From JAPWJZ01 sp966211335 (GTDB lineage: Bacteria; Pseudomonadota; Alphaproteobacteria; Micavibrionales; UBA2020): DNA of 64,000 nt. Both the position numbers and the translations under genes were made by a program. Within the stretch, counting starts at the first letter, position 1. Every line of letters begins with the position of its first letter. The stretch covers positions 124,001 to 188,000 of the forward strand of contig CBIHNF010000004.1 of NCBI GenBank assembly GCA_966211335.1, given 5' to 3'. Shown in pieces: positions 1 through 6,797 of the stretch. Below the pieces are notes generated by a model. It searched no databases. It worked only from the letters and a program-made list of their open reading frames with translations, and was not told where the DNA came from.

Positions 1-2
1 GG

Positions 3-1010
3 CAGCGCGCATTCTTCGAAACGCAGCAAAAAAATTCCGAAGGCCTGCAGGGCCAGTGGGGCGAATTCTTCAAGGCATGGCAGGGCAGCCTCGCGCCCTC
101 CCTCCCCGGCGCCAACAGCTACCAGCAATACTTCCAGCAGGCGGGTCAGCAGTACCTCGACATGCTGCAGCACTTCCAGCAGTCGACCGGCCAGAACAAG
201 ACCGTGAACGACACCACCGCCGACTGGATGAAGACGATGCAGAGCAACTTCCTCAACATGCTGCAGGTCAACACCGCGCCCATCGACATGCAGGAAAGCT
301 TCAAGAACACGACCGAGGCGATGACCAAGGCAGGCCAGGCCTGGGCTGCCGCCTTCCAGCCGCAGAACAACCCCTTTGCCAACTTCGGCAACCTCGGCCA
401 GGGCTTCAACTGGCAGCAGCCGCAGGGTGACTTCGCCGCGCCCTTCCAGAACTTTGACATTTTCGGCTTTGCCGCCTCCATCCCCGGCATCGGCTACACC
501 CGCGAAAAGCAGGAAGAGTATAACGAGCTGTACAAGCGCTTCGCCCTGTTCCAGGCCGAAACCCGCAAGTACAACGCCGCCATGGCGCAGGTCGGCATCG
601 AGGCGCTGCACAAGTTCCAGGAATACGTGCAGAACCCGCCCGAAGGCGACGCGCCGCTGAAATCGCTGAAAGAGGTTTACGCCCGCTGGGTCGACGTCTG
701 CGAAGATGTTTACGCCAAATATGCGATGTCGGAGGAATACACCAAGCTCTATGGCGAAGTCGTTAACGCCCTCATGTCCTTCAAGGCGCAGGTCAACCAC
801 ATCACCGACGAAATGGTCGGCCAGTTCAACCTGCCGACCCGCAAGGAAGTCGACAGCCTGCACGAGCGCCTGCATGAAATACGCCGCGAGAACCTTGCGC
901 TGCGCAAGGCCGTGGACGAGCTGCGCGGCGTGAAACGCCCCGCCGGCAACACCCCCGCGCAGAAAGCTGCGACCGCCGCTAAAACCGCCAAAAAAGGAGG
1001 CAAGAAATGA
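3..1010 (+). CDS. phaE: Class III PHA synthase subunit PhaE (5' end outside window)
   Basis: This is the non-catalytic partner of the class III polyhydroxyalkanoate synthase, which works at the surface of storage granules. The reading frame is open from the first bases of the window, so the true start lies upstream; the methionine codon at 162 is internal. The visible protein is rich in Gln, Phe and Trp in its first third, then helical with the PhaE-type segment around the motif GIGYTREKQEEYNELYKRF, and ends in a coiled-coil-like charged stretch and a Lys/Ala-rich tail. It overlaps the next gene by four bases (ATGA), so the two subunits are translationally coupled. The assignment rests on the helical signature and on the adjacent phaC; class III synthases need both. 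Confidence 0.85.
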   Translation, partial: QRAFFETQQKNSEGLQGQWGEFFKAWQGSLAPSLPGANSYQQYFQQAGQQYLDMLQHFQQSTGQNKTVNDTTADWMKTMQSNFLNMLQVNTAPIDMQESFKNTTEAMTKAGQAWAAAFQPQNNPFANFGNLGQGFNWQQPQGDFAAPFQNFDIFGFAASIPGIGYTREKQEEYNELYKRFALFQAETRKYNAAMAQVGIEALHKFQEYVQNPPEGDAPLKSLKEVYARWVDVCEDVYAKYAMSEEYTKLYGEVVNALMSFKAQVNHITDEMVGQFNLPTRKEVDSLHERLHEIRRENLALRKAVDELRGVKRPAGNTPAQKAATAAKTAKKGGKK

Positions 1011-2077
1011 GCGCCATCCAGCTGAAGCCCGACCAGATTTTAAAAGAAGTCACCAACTTCAACGTCAAGCTCGCGGAAGGCATCAAGAACCTCCGCGATG
1101 TGGGCGAGCTGCCCTCCGGCGTGACGGAGAAAGAAGCCGTCTACACCGAAGACAAGCTGACCCTGTACCACTACAAAAACCCCAACCCCGACGCCGCGAA
1201 GAACAAGACGCCGCTGCTGATTTCCTACGCGCTGGTCAACCGCCCCTATATGACCGACCTGCAGGAAAATCGCTCCACCGTGCGCGGTTTGATGGAACAG
1301 GGTCAGGATGTTTACCTCATCGACTGGGGCTACCCCGACCGCTCCGACCGTTTCCTGACCATGGACGACTACATCAACGGCTACCTTGACCGCTGCATCG
1401 ACGTCATCCGCGAGCGCAATGAAGTGGACAGCGTCAACCTGCTCGGCATTTGCCAGGGCGGCGCCTTCTCAATGTGCTACACCGCGCTGCATCCGGACAA
1501 GGTGAAGAACCTTATCCTCATGGTGACGCCGGTTGATTTCCAGACGCCGGAAAACATGCTCGGCAAATGGATCCAGCATATCGACGTCGACCTGCTCGTC
1601 GACAGCCTTGGCAACGTGCCGGGCGACCTGATGAACTGGACCTTCCTGAACCTCAAGCCTTACCGCCTGATCGCGCAGAAATACATCGACATGGTCGATA
1701 TCCTCGACAATCCCAAATCCGTCTGCAACTTCATGACGATGGAAAAATGGATTTTCGACTCCCCCGACCAGGCCGGCGAATGCTACCGCCAGTTCGTGAA
1801 GGATTTCTACCAGGACAACAAGCTCATCAAGGGCGAAGTGGAGCTGGGCGGCGAAACGGTGAATCTCAAGAACATCACCTGCCCCGTGCTCAACATCTAC
1901 GCCCTCGACGACCACCTCGTGCCCCCCTCGGCCTCCAAAGTCCTCGGACAATACGTCGGCACCAAGGATTACACCGAAGTGTCTTTCAAAGGCGGCCACA
2001 TCGGCATCTACGTCTCCGGCTCCGCCCAGGCGCTTGTGCCGCCGTCCATCGGCAAATGGCTGAAAGAGCGGGATTGA
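1007..2077 (+). CDS. phaC: Class III PHA synthase catalytic subunit PhaC
   Basis: Polymerises (R)-3-hydroxyacyl-CoA into polyhydroxyalkanoate. The 356-residue length fits class III PhaC (class I enzymes are about 560-600). The alpha/beta-hydrolase fold is clear: a lipase-box variant GICQGG carries the nucleophile Cys149, the acid is Asp302 in ALDDHLVPP, and the base is His331 in GGHIG. These three numbers coincide with the triad of the Allochromatium vinosum enzyme (established knowledge), so the start codon is very probably right. It sits directly behind phaE with a four-base overlap and is followed by a strong terminator, so the pair ends a transcription unit that begins left of the window. 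Confidence 0.95.
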   Translation: MSAIQLKPDQILKEVTNFNVKLAEGIKNLRDVGELPSGVTEKEAVYTEDKLTLYHYKNPNPDAAKNKTPLLISYALVNRPYMTDLQENRSTVRGLMEQGQDVYLIDWGYPDRSDRFLTMDDYINGYLDRCIDVIRERNEVDSVNLLGICQGGAFSMCYTALHPDKVKNLILMVTPVDFQTPENMLGKWIQHIDVDLLVDSLGNVPGDLMNWTFLNLKPYRLIAQKYIDMVDILDNPKSVCNFMTMEKWIFDSPDQAGECYRQFVKDFYQDNKLIKGEVELGGETVNLKNITCPVLNIYALDDHLVPPSASKVLGQYVGTKDYTEVSFKGGHIGIYVSGSAQALVPPSIGKWLKERD

Positions 2078-2095
2078 TACGGATTTGATTTAATT

Positions 2096-2138
2096 GAAAA
2101 AACCGGCGACGCCCAAAAGGCCCGCCGGTTTTTTTTTG
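2096..2138 (+). terminator. Rho-independent terminator after phaEC
   Basis: A-tract, GC stem (ACCGGCG... pairing with CGCCGGT) and a run of nine to ten T. A near copy of the same stem lies behind the next two small genes. Confidence 0.85.
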
Positions 2139-2164
2139 CTACCTGCGGCGGCCAGGTGTATAAT
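2135..2164 (+). promoter_or_regulatory. Candidate leaderless promoter (TTTGCT / TATAAT)
   Basis: A consensus TATAAT at 2159-2164 ends six bases before the ATG at 2171. A weak -35-like TTTGCT lies at 2135-2140 with an 18-base spacer. A start site six to seven bases after the -10 box would coincide with the ATG, so the transcript would be leaderless. No Shine-Dalgarno sequence is visible before this ATG, which agrees with that reading. Confidence 0.5.
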
Positions 2165-2170
2165 GGTCAC

Positions 2171-2506
2171 ATGAAGTTCCTGAGCGCCCTCCTCGTCCTG
2201 ACCTTCCTTGTGACCGGCTATGCCGCTGCGGCGCATGCCTTTGGGCAGCTTGCGCCCTGCCCCATGAATGGCGGTAAAATGGTGATGGCGGTCGACATGA
2301 AAGACTGCTGCGACCACGCCGCAAAAGCGCCCGTGAAGAGCAGCTGCGCCTCCTGCGACTGGTGCTGCGCCATGACGGCCGTGACCCTGCCGGCGGCCCT
2401 GCCCGTGGTTGAACTGGCGGCAGCGATGCCCGATATTCTCTACCCGCCCCTGCCCCGCGCCGATTTTGATTACCCCGCCCTGCGGCCGCCGAATGCCGCT
2501 GCCTGA
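2171..2506 (+). CDS. Small exported cysteine-rich protein
   Basis: A 111-residue protein with a signal peptide (MKFLSALLVLTFLVTGYAAA, probable cleavage after AHA). The mature part has a Cys/Met/His-rich segment with the patterns CPM, KDCCDH and SCASCDWCCAM, followed by a Pro/Leu-rich tail. Such spacing suggests metal (perhaps copper) binding or disulfide bonding in the periplasm; it resembles small copper-associated proteins of the DUF2946/CopL type only loosely. An in-frame ATG lies five codons upstream at 2156, but it would overlap the TATAAT box and remove the clean signal peptide start, so 2171 is preferred. The following gene is another Cys-rich exported protein. Confidence 0.6.
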   Translation: MKFLSALLVLTFLVTGYAAAAHAFGQLAPCPMNGGKMVMAVDMKDCCDHAAKAPVKSSCASCDWCCAMTAVTLPAALPVVELAAAMPDILYPPLPRADFDYPALRPPNAAA

Positions 2507-2551
2507 CTGAAGCTGTTTTTAACCTTCAATCAAGCACAAGGAATATCCATC

Positions 2552-2752
2552 ATGAAAAAACTCCCCATGGCCATCGCCATGCTCGCCGTGCTGACCCTCT
2601 CCGCCTGCGTCACCTATCCCGCGCCCAGCGGCTGCCCGATGAAGATGCAATGCTGCGCCGGAAAAATGAGCTGCTGCAGCGATAAAAAAGGCTGTTGCTG
2701 CTGCAACGGCGACATCAAAGGCGGTGCTCAAGGCTGCCCGATGCGCCGCTAG
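2552..2752 (+). CDS. Small cysteine-rich lipoprotein
   Basis: A 66-residue protein with a lipobox (LSAC, Cys19) after a short hydrophobic signal, so it should be lipid-anchored. The mature part holds about a dozen cysteines, including CCAGKMSCC and a GCCCC cluster, plus a CPM motif near each end. The same CPM motif occurs in the preceding gene, hinting at a shared metal ligand role. AAGGA before the ATG is a plausible ribosome binding site. Function unknown; metallothionein-like metal buffering at the membrane is an inference. Confidence 0.6.
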   Translation: MKKLPMAIAMLAVLTLSACVTYPAPSGCPMKMQCCAGKMSCCSDKKGCCCCNGDIKGGAQGCPMRR

Positions 2753-2760
2753 GCTGAAAT

Positions 2761-2798
2761 GAAAAACCGGCGGCACCGAAAGGCCCGCCGGTTTTTTT
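2761..2798 (+). terminator. Rho-independent terminator
   Basis: Stem AAAAACCGGCGG / CCGCCGGTTTTTTT, closely similar to the terminator at 2096-2138. It can also act from the minus strand because of the A-tract on its left. Confidence 0.8.
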
Positions 2799-2807
2799 AT
2801 TCCGATC

Positions 2808-2833
2808 GTCATTCCCGCGAAAGCGGGGATGAC
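2808..2833. repeat. REP-like palindrome
   Basis: A 26-base near-perfect inverted repeat (GTCATTCCCGC, GAAA loop, GCGGGGATGAC) between the terminator and the 3' end of upp. Palindromes of this core are common dispersed intergenic elements in proteobacteria. Confidence 0.6.
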
Positions 2834-2842
2834 GAAGATATA

Positions 2843-3478
2843 TTACTTCGTCCCGAAAATCCGATCCCCCGCATCGCCTATGCCTGGCAGAATATAGCCG
2901 TGCTCGTTCAGTTCGCGGTCGATGGCGGCGGTGTAGACGGGGACATCGGGGTGGGCCTCGTGGAAGTTTTTGAGGCCTTCAGGGGAGGCGACGAGGCACA
3001 TGAATTTAATGTCGGTCGCTTCCGCGTCCTTCGCGCGCTCGACGGCGGCGATGGCGGAGTAGCCGGTCGCCAGCATGGGGTCGACGATGATGGTGCGGCG
3101 GCTCGGCAGGTCATCGGGGAACTTCAGGTAATATTCCACCGGCACCAGCGTTTCAGGGTCGCGGTAAAGGCCGATATGGCCGACTTTCGCGAGCGGCACC
3201 AGCTGCAGCAGACCATCAAGGAAGCCCGTGCCCGCGCGCAGGATGGGGAGGATGCAGAGCTTTTTACCCGCCAGCATCTTGGTTTTCATCTTCTCGAGCG
3301 GCGTTTCGATCTCCACGTCTTCCATCGGCAAATCGCGCAGGATTTCGTAGCCCATCAGCGTCGAAATCTCGCGCGTCAGGTTGCGGAATTCGTTGGTGCC
3401 GGTGTCCTTGTTGCGCAGGACGGAGAGTTTATGCTGCACCAGCGGGTGGTCGATGACGATGACTTGGTTCTCGGGCAT
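2843..3478 (-). CDS. upp: Uracil phosphoribosyltransferase (URC6 role)
   Basis: Converts uracil and PRPP to UMP in the cytoplasm. The 211-residue length is normal for the family. The PRPP loop IIVDPMLATGYS is intact, as are ILPILRAGTGFLDG in the flexible region and the C-terminal uracil-binding GDAGDRIFGTK. It lies downstream of two genes of the URC uracil catabolic route, and UPRTase is the entry enzyme (URC6) of that route, so here it probably feeds degradation and not only salvage. The gap to the next gene upstream is 27 bases. Confidence 0.93.
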   Translation of the reverse strand: MPENQVIVIDHPLVQHKLSVLRNKDTGTNEFRNLTREISTLMGYEILRDLPMEDVEIETPLEKMKTKMLAGKKLCILPILRAGTGFLDGLLQLVPLAKVGHIGLYRDPETLVPVEYYLKFPDDLPSRRTIIVDPMLATGYSAIAAVERAKDAEATDIKFMCLVASPEGLKNFHEAHPDVPVYTAAIDRELNEHGYILPGIGDAGDRIFGTK

Positions 3479-3505
3479 TTAAAGTAATCCTTTGCCGGTA
3501 AATAA

Positions 3506-4759
3506 TTAAAAGACGGTGCCGTCGCTGATGATTTTCAGGGGCGGGTCGGCGCTCGGGCGTTTTTCTTTCGCAATCTTGCGGCCGGCGTGCCAGCTGCCGC
3601 CTTCCAGCAGACGGGCGAGCGGGAATGCCTCCGGCGCAAGGCCCAGCCGCTCCGCCACCGGCAGGCGCAGCTTGTCCAGCAGCGCGACGGTCAGCGCCCG
3701 CCATTCGACGATGATTTCGTCCGACGGCTTATGCGCCTTTTCCAGGTTCGCTTCATCGACGAGGGTAATCAGGCCGGTATCGACGAACAGACCGCCGTTG
3801 CGGTATTCGGCGAGACCCGTCAGTTCGTCAAGCCCCGTCACGCGAATGCCCGCCCATTCAAACGGCTCCAGCAGCGAATAGGTCAGCCACTGGGAGAGTT
3901 TGTGAAAGGGCATCAGCTGCGCGGTGTTATCCGCAGCCGTGATTTTTTTGTGCGTCCAGACATCGCCAAGGTTATGCCCCTGCACGACAATACGGCCGGG
4001 CCAGATAGTTTCAAAACCGGAGAGCAGCGCGCCAAGAATATCCTTCGCGACAACCGTGGTATGCCCCTTGCCGAGCGTATCGTAGAGATTGCCGGGGCGC
4101 GGGTTGTTCTTGCCGAAAATTTCGGGATGCGCTTTCAGCGCCAGCGACAGGCTTTTCACCAGCTGAATGCGGCCTTCGAGGCCCAGCATCGGGTTATTCG
4201 GCCCCGTCTGGAATCCCGCGGCCAGCTTGCGGTCATCCAGCTTCGCAAGGCCTTCCGCATCCGCCTGCAGCGGGTGCTTTTTATCGCTGGAGAAAAGCCC
4301 ATCCGCAAACATATGGAAGCTGGCGAGTGCCAAGCCTTCCGAACGGCCGATCTCGACGCCGGTGCCGGATTCCTTGTATTTCCACTGCGCCCCTGCCCCT
4401 GCGTCCAGCAGGACGGAGACGACAGCAAGGTCAATCGCCGCCCGCACCATTTCGTCGCGGTCGGTAATTTTGTTTTGCAGCGGGGTCCAGCGGTCGATGC
4501 CGCCGGCGGTGAAGTGCCGCCAACGCCCGTGGTAAGGGATTTTAAGGTCAGGGTAATTGCCGCGGATGGTTTCCGCCACAAGGTCCGCGACCGCGCCCAG
4601 CTTGTCCATATGGACGCGGAAATAATCCAGCTTGCCGGCGACGCCGAGATCAAGAATCTGGTGCGCGCGGGTGCGGATGGTGGAAGGATCACGCAAGTAT
4701 TTCACAGCGTCCGCCTTCACGGGTGCGGCGGCTATGGCGGTCGGATTATTATTCTTCAA
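3506..4759 (-). CDS. URC4: DUF1688 protein, URC4 of uracil catabolism
   Basis: A 417-residue protein of the DUF1688/URC4 family, recognised by its N-terminal segment (DPSTIRTRAHQILDL), GRWRHFTAGGIDRW and the late VEWRALTVALLDKLR. In yeast and bacteria URC4 is needed for uracil use as nitrogen source, in the steps after UMP ring opening (established knowledge; chemistry only partly resolved). Its start overlaps the end of the URC1 gene by 11 bases, and it is followed by upp, so the three form one operon read leftwards. Confidence 0.88.
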   Translation of the reverse strand: MKNNNPTAIAAAPVKADAVKYLRDPSTIRTRAHQILDLGVAGKLDYFRVHMDKLGAVADLVAETIRGNYPDLKIPYHGRWRHFTAGGIDRWTPLQNKITDRDEMVRAAIDLAVVSVLLDAGAGAQWKYKESGTGVEIGRSEGLALASFHMFADGLFSSDKKHPLQADAEGLAKLDDRKLAAGFQTGPNNPMLGLEGRIQLVKSLSLALKAHPEIFGKNNPRPGNLYDTLGKGHTTVVAKDILGALLSGFETIWPGRIVVQGHNLGDVWTHKKITAADNTAQLMPFHKLSQWLTYSLLEPFEWAGIRVTGLDELTGLAEYRNGGLFVDTGLITLVDEANLEKAHKPSDEIIVEWRALTVALLDKLRLPVAERLGLAPEAFPLARLLEGGSWHAGRKIAKEKRPSADPPLKIISDGTVF

Positions 4760-6008
4760 GCTTGCGGCCTTTCACGTGCTCGAGGTCGGCCTGGCTTTTC
4801 ACTTCGGTATGCGCGAAGTAGCCGGCCGCCTTCTTGGCTTCCATTTCAACGGCGGCATCGGCCGGAATAAGCTCCGGCGGAATTTCCACGCGCTCTAGGA
4901 TTTTAATGCCCGAATTCGTCATGGCGTTGTACTTCATGTCGCTCATGGAGGCGAAACGGTCGATCTTGGTGATGCCGAGCCAGTGGAAAACATCGGGCAT
5001 CAGTTCCTGGAAGCGCATGTCCTGCACGCCCGCGACGCATTCGGTACGCTGGAAGTATTTGTCGGCGCGGTCGCCGCCTTCCTGCCGTTTACGCGCGTTG
5101 TAGACGAGGAATTTGGTGACTTCGCCAAGCGCGCGGCCTTCCTTGCGGTTGTAAACGATGAGGCCGTTGCCGCCGGCTTGAGCCATCTCGATGCAAATCT
5201 CGAGACCATGGCACAGGTACGGGCGGCAGGTGCAGATGTCGGAGCCGAAGACGTCGGAGCCGTTGCATTCATCATGCACGCGGCAGGCAAGCTTGATGTT
5301 CTCGTCATGCATCTGCGCGGGGTTGCCGATGAAGTAAAGCGTATGGCCGCCGATGGGCGGCAGGAAAACCTTCAGGTCGGGGCGCGTGATCAGCTCCGGG
5401 AACATGCCGCCCGAATGCTCAAACAGCGCACGGCGCAGGTCGGTCTCTTCAATATCAAAACGTTTTGCAAGCCCCGGCAGGTGCCAGACGGGGTCAATCG
5501 CCGCCTTGGTTACTTTCACGTCACCGTTCTTGGTGAGAATATCGCCGTCCGGCTTCAGGCGGCCGGCGGCAATCGCATCGCGGATTTCGGGCATGTTGAT
5601 ATGCGCCTTGGTGACGGCAATCGTCGGGCGCACATCGAGGCCCTTGGCGCGCTGGTCGTTAAAGGCATCACCCGCCATATGGCCCCAGGGGTCGAGGGAG
5701 ACGATTTTATCGGGCTGCGTCCATTGCGGGTACGGGCCGATAGGTTCGGCGGGGCGCGTGTTGGTGAGGTCCGGCACGTGCAGCGGGTCAAGCGCGCCAA
5801 TCGCAACCGCGACCGCGCGATAGACGGAATAGGCACCGGCATAAGCGCCGATGACGTTAGACGCCGCATGGTCGGCCATGCTCGCAATCAGCGGCCCGCG
5901 TTCTTCCAGCGTCGCCGCGCCCCAATGGATTTTGGGGATCTTGCCGTCTTTCGGCGGGTGCGAGGTAAGGACGATATGCGACGGATTGTTGGTGCGGTTC
6001 TTTTTCAT
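4749..6008 (-). CDS. URC1: GTP cyclohydrolase II-like protein, URC1 of uracil catabolism
   Basis: A 419-residue GTP cyclohydrolase II homologue with a long N-terminal extension, unlike the roughly 200-residue RibA. The zinc-site region reads ECNGSDVFGSDICTCRPYLC and the later loop NRKEGRALGEV corresponds to the QEGRGIG segment of RibA. URC1-type proteins act on uracil-derived nucleotides, and the neighbours URC4 and upp fit that role and not riboflavin synthesis; no other rib gene is near. It is the first gene of the operon. The upstream 116 bases are AT-rich but no clear promoter was identified. Confidence 0.88.
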   Translation of the reverse strand: MKKNRTNNPSHIVLTSHPPKDGKIPKIHWGAATLEERGPLIASMADHAASNVIGAYAGAYSVYRAVAVAIGALDPLHVPDLTNTRPAEPIGPYPQWTQPDKIVSLDPWGHMAGDAFNDQRAKGLDVRPTIAVTKAHINMPEIRDAIAAGRLKPDGDILTKNGDVKVTKAAIDPVWHLPGLAKRFDIEETDLRRALFEHSGGMFPELITRPDLKVFLPPIGGHTLYFIGNPAQMHDENIKLACRVHDECNGSDVFGSDICTCRPYLCHGLEICIEMAQAGGNGLIVYNRKEGRALGEVTKFLVYNARKRQEGGDRADKYFQRTECVAGVQDMRFQELMPDVFHWLGITKIDRFASMSDMKYNAMTNSGIKILERVEIPPELIPADAAVEMEAKKAAGYFAHTEVKSQADLEHVKGRKLEE

Positions 6009-6124
6009 GTGCGTTGGCCCTGTCGGTCGAAATGCGACCTTATATTTAAATAAGCGCTGATTTTGTCATGGAACAGGCTTGAGGGCAAGAATTCCCCTAA
6101 AGCGGTGCTGCGCCGCAGCAAAAG

Positions 6125-6790
6125 CTATTGCGGCAGATGCGTCACGAGCAGGTGGGCGAGTACAACCGCACCAAAACCGCCAATAATAAAGGCCGAAACC
6201 ACATTGGCAGCCCGCAGCGCTTTATGATCAAGCCGGTGGCGCAGGAGGCCAATGCCGCCCGACAAAATGCACCACCACAGGAAGGAGCCGAGGAAGACGC
6301 CACTTACCATCGCCCCCGCCAGCGTGTAGTCGATATGCGAATCCGTCGTCACCATGCCAAGGCCCGCAAAAATGGCGACGAAGGAAATGATGGTGGCGGG
6401 GTTGGTGAGAGTCAGCAGGAAGGTCGAGGAAAAATCGCCAGCAATTTCTTTCAGCGTATGCACATGCTTTTTCGCTTCGGTAATCTCATCGGCCGAATAG
6501 GGCTTTTTCAGCAGCGTCTGGATGGCAAGATACAGCAGGAAAACGCCGCCGATGAGCTGGATGGCGGCGGTGTACTGGCGCATGAATTCGGCAATGGCGG
6601 TGAGGCCAAAGGCCGCGACCGCGCCGTAAAAACTATCCGCCAGCGCCGCGCCCGTGCCGGAGGCAAGGCCCGACGACACGCCGTTCAGCAGCGTGCGGCG
6701 TATGCAGAGAATGCCGATCGGCCCGACCGGCGCCGCGATGGCGAAACCGATGGCGATGCCTTTGCTGAAAAATTCGAAGTTCGTATCCAA
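6125..6790 (-). CDS. LysE/RhtB family exporter
   Basis: A 221-residue membrane protein with about six hydrophobic segments and the LysE-family N-terminus (FAIAAPVGPIGILCIRRTL) plus TGAALADSFYG. Members export amino acids or related small molecules through the inner membrane. It lies seven bases behind pbpC on the same strand, so it is probably the last gene of the alpha-2-macroglobulin/pbpC operon. Substrate cannot be told from the sequence. Confidence 0.85.
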   Translation of the reverse strand: MDTNFEFFSKGIAIGFAIAAPVGPIGILCIRRTLLNGVSSGLASGTGAALADSFYGAVAAFGLTAIAEFMRQYTAAIQLIGGVFLLYLAIQTLLKKPYSADEITEAKKHVHTLKEIAGDFSSTFLLTLTNPATIISFVAIFAGLGMVTTDSHIDYTLAGAMVSGVFLGSFLWWCILSGGIGLLRHRLDHKALRAANVVSAFIIGGFGAVVLAHLLVTHLPQ

Positions 6791-6797
6791 GATTGCC

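Noticed and set aside
4749..6008. Riboflavin biosynthesis ribA
   Set aside because: Twice the usual length, and it lies with URC4 and upp and not with other rib genes.
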